Assembly (NCBI RefSeq): GCF_013450295.1
Contig: NZ_SKBR01000001.1
Coordinates: forward strand, 2,481,001-2,545,000
DNA length: 64,000 bases
Reading direction: 5' to 3'
From: Streptomyces sp. AJS327
GTDB taxonomy: Bacteria; Actinomycetota; Actinomycetes; Streptomycetales; Streptomycetaceae
A model generated the notes under the pieces. That model was not told where the DNA came from, ran no database searches, and saw only the letters and a program-made list of their open reading frames with translations. Made by a program: the position numbers and the translations under genes. This document shows positions 61,865-64,000 of the stretch, piece by piece. Every line of letters starts with the position of its first letter. Within the stretch, counting starts at the first letter, position 1.

Positions 61865-63270
61865 ACCGGGTGCTCGTCATCGGCAACGGGCCCGCCGCCC
61901 ACCGCCTCGCGGAACGTCTTGCACAGCTCGGACACCGGGGAGAGGTCACCCTGCTGGGAGCCGAACCCACCCCCGCCTGCCACCGGCCATTGCTCACCGC
62001 CGTCCTCGCCGGGCGGCTCAGCCCCCAGGCGACACACCTCCCACCGCCACCCGGCGCCCGCGTCCACCTGGACACCGTCGCCCTCGGCATCGACCGCTCG
62101 CGACGGCACGTCCGGGCCCGGCGGGGAGGCGCCGTCACCACCCACCCCTACGACACCCTCGTCCTCGCCACCGGGGCACGCCCCGAACTCCCCGCCATCC
62201 CCGGGTCCGTGGGCCCCGGCGGACGGCTGGCGACCGGGGTGACGGCCGTGCGCGACGCGGCCGACTGCGAGCGCGTCACCGGACGGACGGCGGTCGTCCT
62301 CGGCGGTGGGCCACTCGGGGTGGAGACCGCCAGCGCGCTGGCCGACCGCTCCCTCGCGACCACGCTGGTGTGCGCCGAACCCCACCCACTCGCCGCCCAA
62401 CTCGACGGCACATGCGGGGACATGCTCACCGCGCGCCTGCGGCACGCGGGCGTCGCCGTCCGGACCGGCACCACCGTGACGCACCGCGCCCCCGGCCACG
62501 TACGGCTGGCTGACGGCACCCACCTCGACGCGGACACCCTCGTCCTGTGCACCGGCGTCACCCCCGAGACGCGCCTGGCCCAGGAGGCGGGCCTGACGGT
62601 CCGCGACGGGATCACCGTCGACGACCAGCTGCGCACCTCCGACCCACGGGTGCGCGCCATCGGCGACTGCGCCGCACCCGGCGACCGGGCCACCCGGGGC
62701 ATCGACGCCGCGCGCGAACAGGCCGAGGTACTCGCCGCCACCCTCACCGGGCACCCCGCCCACTACCGGCCCGCCCCACCCACCCTCCGTCTGCGCACCC
62801 CGGCGGTCGACCTCTGCCGCCTCGGCGAACCGGCCGACGACCACGCGCCGGACCTGCGCACCGTCACCCTCACCGACCGGACCCGCCAGCGGTACGCCCG
62901 CCTCACCCTGCGCGACGACCGCGTGGTGACCGCGGTGCTGCTCGGCGTACCCCGTGCCATCGCCACCATCCGTAGCCTGCACCGGAGCGGCAGGCCGCTC
63001 CCCTCAGACCGGCTCGGGCTGCTGCTGGACCTGCCGCCCCGGCCCGCCGCGGACGAGACCGAACCGGAGGGGGACGTCCTGGTCTGCCGGTGCAACAGCG
63101 TCTCCGAACGCGACCTGGCCCGCGCCTGGGACGCCGGTTCCCGCACCGTCGCCGCCCTCGCCTCCACCACCCGCGCCACCACCGGCTGCGGCAACTGTCA
63201 CGAGCGGGTGCGCGCCCTCTGCTCCAGCTGGGCCAGCGAGTCCGCGAACCGACTGGGGAGGGCGTCGTGA
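61861..63270 (+). CDS. FAD/NAD(P)H oxidoreductase with BFD [2Fe-2S] domain (NasB-like)
   Basis: 469 aa. N-terminal FAD motif VLVIGNGPAAHRLAERL, central NAD(P) motif VVLGGGPLGVETAS, IGDCA near residue 270 and a C-terminal BFD-like domain CRCNSVSE...TTGCGNCHERV with four cysteines. It should pass electrons from NAD(P)H to the nitrate reductase. GTG start at 61861 by GTGA overlap with the reductase stop, and its own stop overlaps the nirB-like start. Confidence 0.9.
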   Translation: MNRVLVIGNGPAAHRLAERLAQLGHRGEVTLLGAEPTPACHRPLLTAVLAGRLSPQATHLPPPPGARVHLDTVALGIDRSRRHVRARRGGAVTTHPYDTLVLATGARPELPAIPGSVGPGGRLATGVTAVRDAADCERVTGRTAVVLGGGPLGVETASALADRSLATTLVCAEPHPLAAQLDGTCGDMLTARLRHAGVAVRTGTTVTHRAPGHVRLADGTHLDADTLVLCTGVTPETRLAQEAGLTVRDGITVDDQLRTSDPRVRAIGDCAAPGDRATRGIDAAREQAEVLAATLTGHPAHYRPAPPTLRLRTPAVDLCRLGEPADDHAPDLRTVTLTDRTRQRYARLTLRDDRVVTAVLLGVPRAIATIRSLHRSGRPLPSDRLGLLLDLPPRPAADETEPEGDVLVCRCNSVSERDLARAWDAGSRTVAALASTTRATTGCGNCHERVRALCSSWASESANRLGRAS

Positions 63271-64000
63271 CCCGCACACTCCTGCTGGCCGGGTACGGGC
63301 CGGTCGGCCACCGGACCGCCGAACGGCTCAGGACGCGCGACACCGGCGGTGCCTGGCGCGTCGTCATCCTGGCCGAGGAAGCCCACCCCGCCTACGACCG
63401 CGTCCACCTCTCCTCCTATCTGGACGGCAAGGGCAGAGGCGACCTCACCCTCACCGGCGCCACCTTCGCCAGCGACCCCCTGGTGGACCTCCGCCTGTCC
63501 CGCCCCGCGACCGCGATCGACCGCGCGGCCCGGACGGTGCGCACCGCCGACGGGGACGAGGTGCCCTACGACGCCCTCGTCCTGGCCACCGGCTCGCGGC
63601 CGTTCGTCCCTCCGGTGCCCGGACACGACCTCCCCGGCTGCCACGTCTACCGCACCTTCGAGGACCTCGACGCCCTCCGCGCCGCCGCGCGCCCCGGCCG
63701 CCCCGCCGTGGTGGTGGGCGGCGGCCTCCTCGGGCTGGAAGCGGCCAGCGCCCTGCGACTCCTCGGCGCGCGCCCGCACGTCGTCGAGACCGCGCCCCAC
63801 CTGATGCCCGCGCAACTCGACGCGAGCGCCGCCCGCGTGCTGCACCGGCACGCCACCCTCCGCGGCGTCGACGCGCGGTGCGCCACCGGCCTCGACTCCG
63901 TCGAGGCGGGGCCGGACGGAACCGTCGCGGCCGTGTCGCTCTCCGACGGCACCGTTCTGGAGACCGACCTGGTGGTCTTCGCCGCCGGAATCCGCCCCCG
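63267..64000 (+). CDS. nirB: Nitrite reductase large subunit (partial, right edge)
   Basis: First 244 codons only. LLLAGYGPVGHRTAERL FAD motif, AYDRVHLSSYLDGK and VVVGGGLLGLEAAS NAD(P) motif match the N-terminal half of NADH-dependent NirB. The sirohaem/[4Fe-4S] half lies beyond the window. GTG start with 4-nt overlap. Confidence 0.85.
   Translation, partial: MTRTLLLAGYGPVGHRTAERLRTRDTGGAWRVVILAEEAHPAYDRVHLSSYLDGKGRGDLTLTGATFASDPLVDLRLSRPATAIDRAARTVRTADGDEVPYDALVLATGSRPFVPPVPGHDLPGCHVYRTFEDLDALRAAARPGRPAVVVGGGLLGLEAASALRLLGARPHVVETAPHLMPAQLDASAARVLHRHATLRGVDARCATGLDSVEAGPDGTVAAVSLSDGTVLETDLVVFAAGIRP

Noticed and set aside
41373..64000. Nitrate genes as part of the biosynthetic cluster (e.g. 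nitrite supply for N-N or diazo chemistry)
   Set aside because: A terminator separates them and the gene set is an ordinary assimilation operon; no diazo-forming or nitrite-synthesis genes are seen.

Overview
The window looks like chromosomal (possibly chromosome-arm) DNA of Streptomyces or a close relative. It is very GC-rich, most genes use ATG/GTG (some TTG) starts with 4-nt ATGA/GTGA overlaps, a few genes carry the rare TTA leucine codon (bldA-type control), and there is a gene pair resembling the Streptomyces linear-replicon proteins Tap and Tpg. Both ends are cut: the right edge falls inside a nirB-like gene and the left edge lies just before a small NRPS locus. No tRNA, rRNA or CRISPR was seen.

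Layout. (1) 0.3-7.8 kb: a compact peptide-type locus with a methyltransferase, a two-gene split NRPS module (A9-A10-carrier protein upstream of a condensation-adenylation protein that stops before A9), an ATP-grasp-like ligase and an MFS exporter. An APH-type kinase follows. (2) 9.6-19.0 kb: a catabolic/uptake operon with a secreted EEP-family phosphatase/nuclease, a DUF6772-like protein, an oligopeptide-type ABC importer (binding lipoprotein, two permeases, two ATPases) and an embedded LacI regulator; a LacI-like palindrome sits in its promoter. (3) 19.1-24.8 kb: cstA with a YbdD/YjiX partner, a DUF3311 protein, and a divergent SSS symporter translationally coupled to an ECF sigma factor and a one-TM protein. 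(4) 24.9-34.1 kb: a minus-strand amino-acid/imine catabolism locus (Tat-exported class V aminotransferase-fold enzyme, secreted RidA, short-chain fatty-acid-type transporter, ornithine-cyclodeaminase-family enzyme, a molybdopterin oxidoreductase fused to a flavin/2Fe-2S reductase) with a divergent GntR regulator and a perfect 16-bp palindrome between them. (5) 34.3-36.3 kb: the Tap/Tpg-like pair, in which the Tap-like protein shows motifs reminiscent of family-B DNA polymerases. (6) 37.7-58.3 kb: a biosynthetic cluster. Two TTA-rich genes (a degenerate IS701-type transposase relative and a PucR/GAF regulator) precede two related flavin monooxygenases, a methyltransferase, a GriC/GriD (EhpF/EhpG)-like two-component aryl carboxylate reductase, class II DAHP synthase, PabAB, two further adenylate-forming enzymes, PabC, a Tat-exported BBE-type flavoenzyme and an SDR. 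(7) 58.4-64 kb: assimilatory nitrate/nitrite genes (NarK-type transporter, NasC-type reductase, FAD/BFD reductase, NirB start).

How cluster 6 may work: DAHP synthase raises shikimate flux, PabAB plus PabC make p-aminobenzoate (the PabB part has the ADC-type PIKGT lysine), the CoA ligase/adenylating enzymes activate it, flavin enzymes hydroxylate it, and the GriC/GriD-like pair could reduce the carboxylate to an aldehyde. Three copies of a promoter-like element (two direct, one inverted) lie between the divergent methyltransferase and GriC-like genes. The final product is not deducible from sequence alone.
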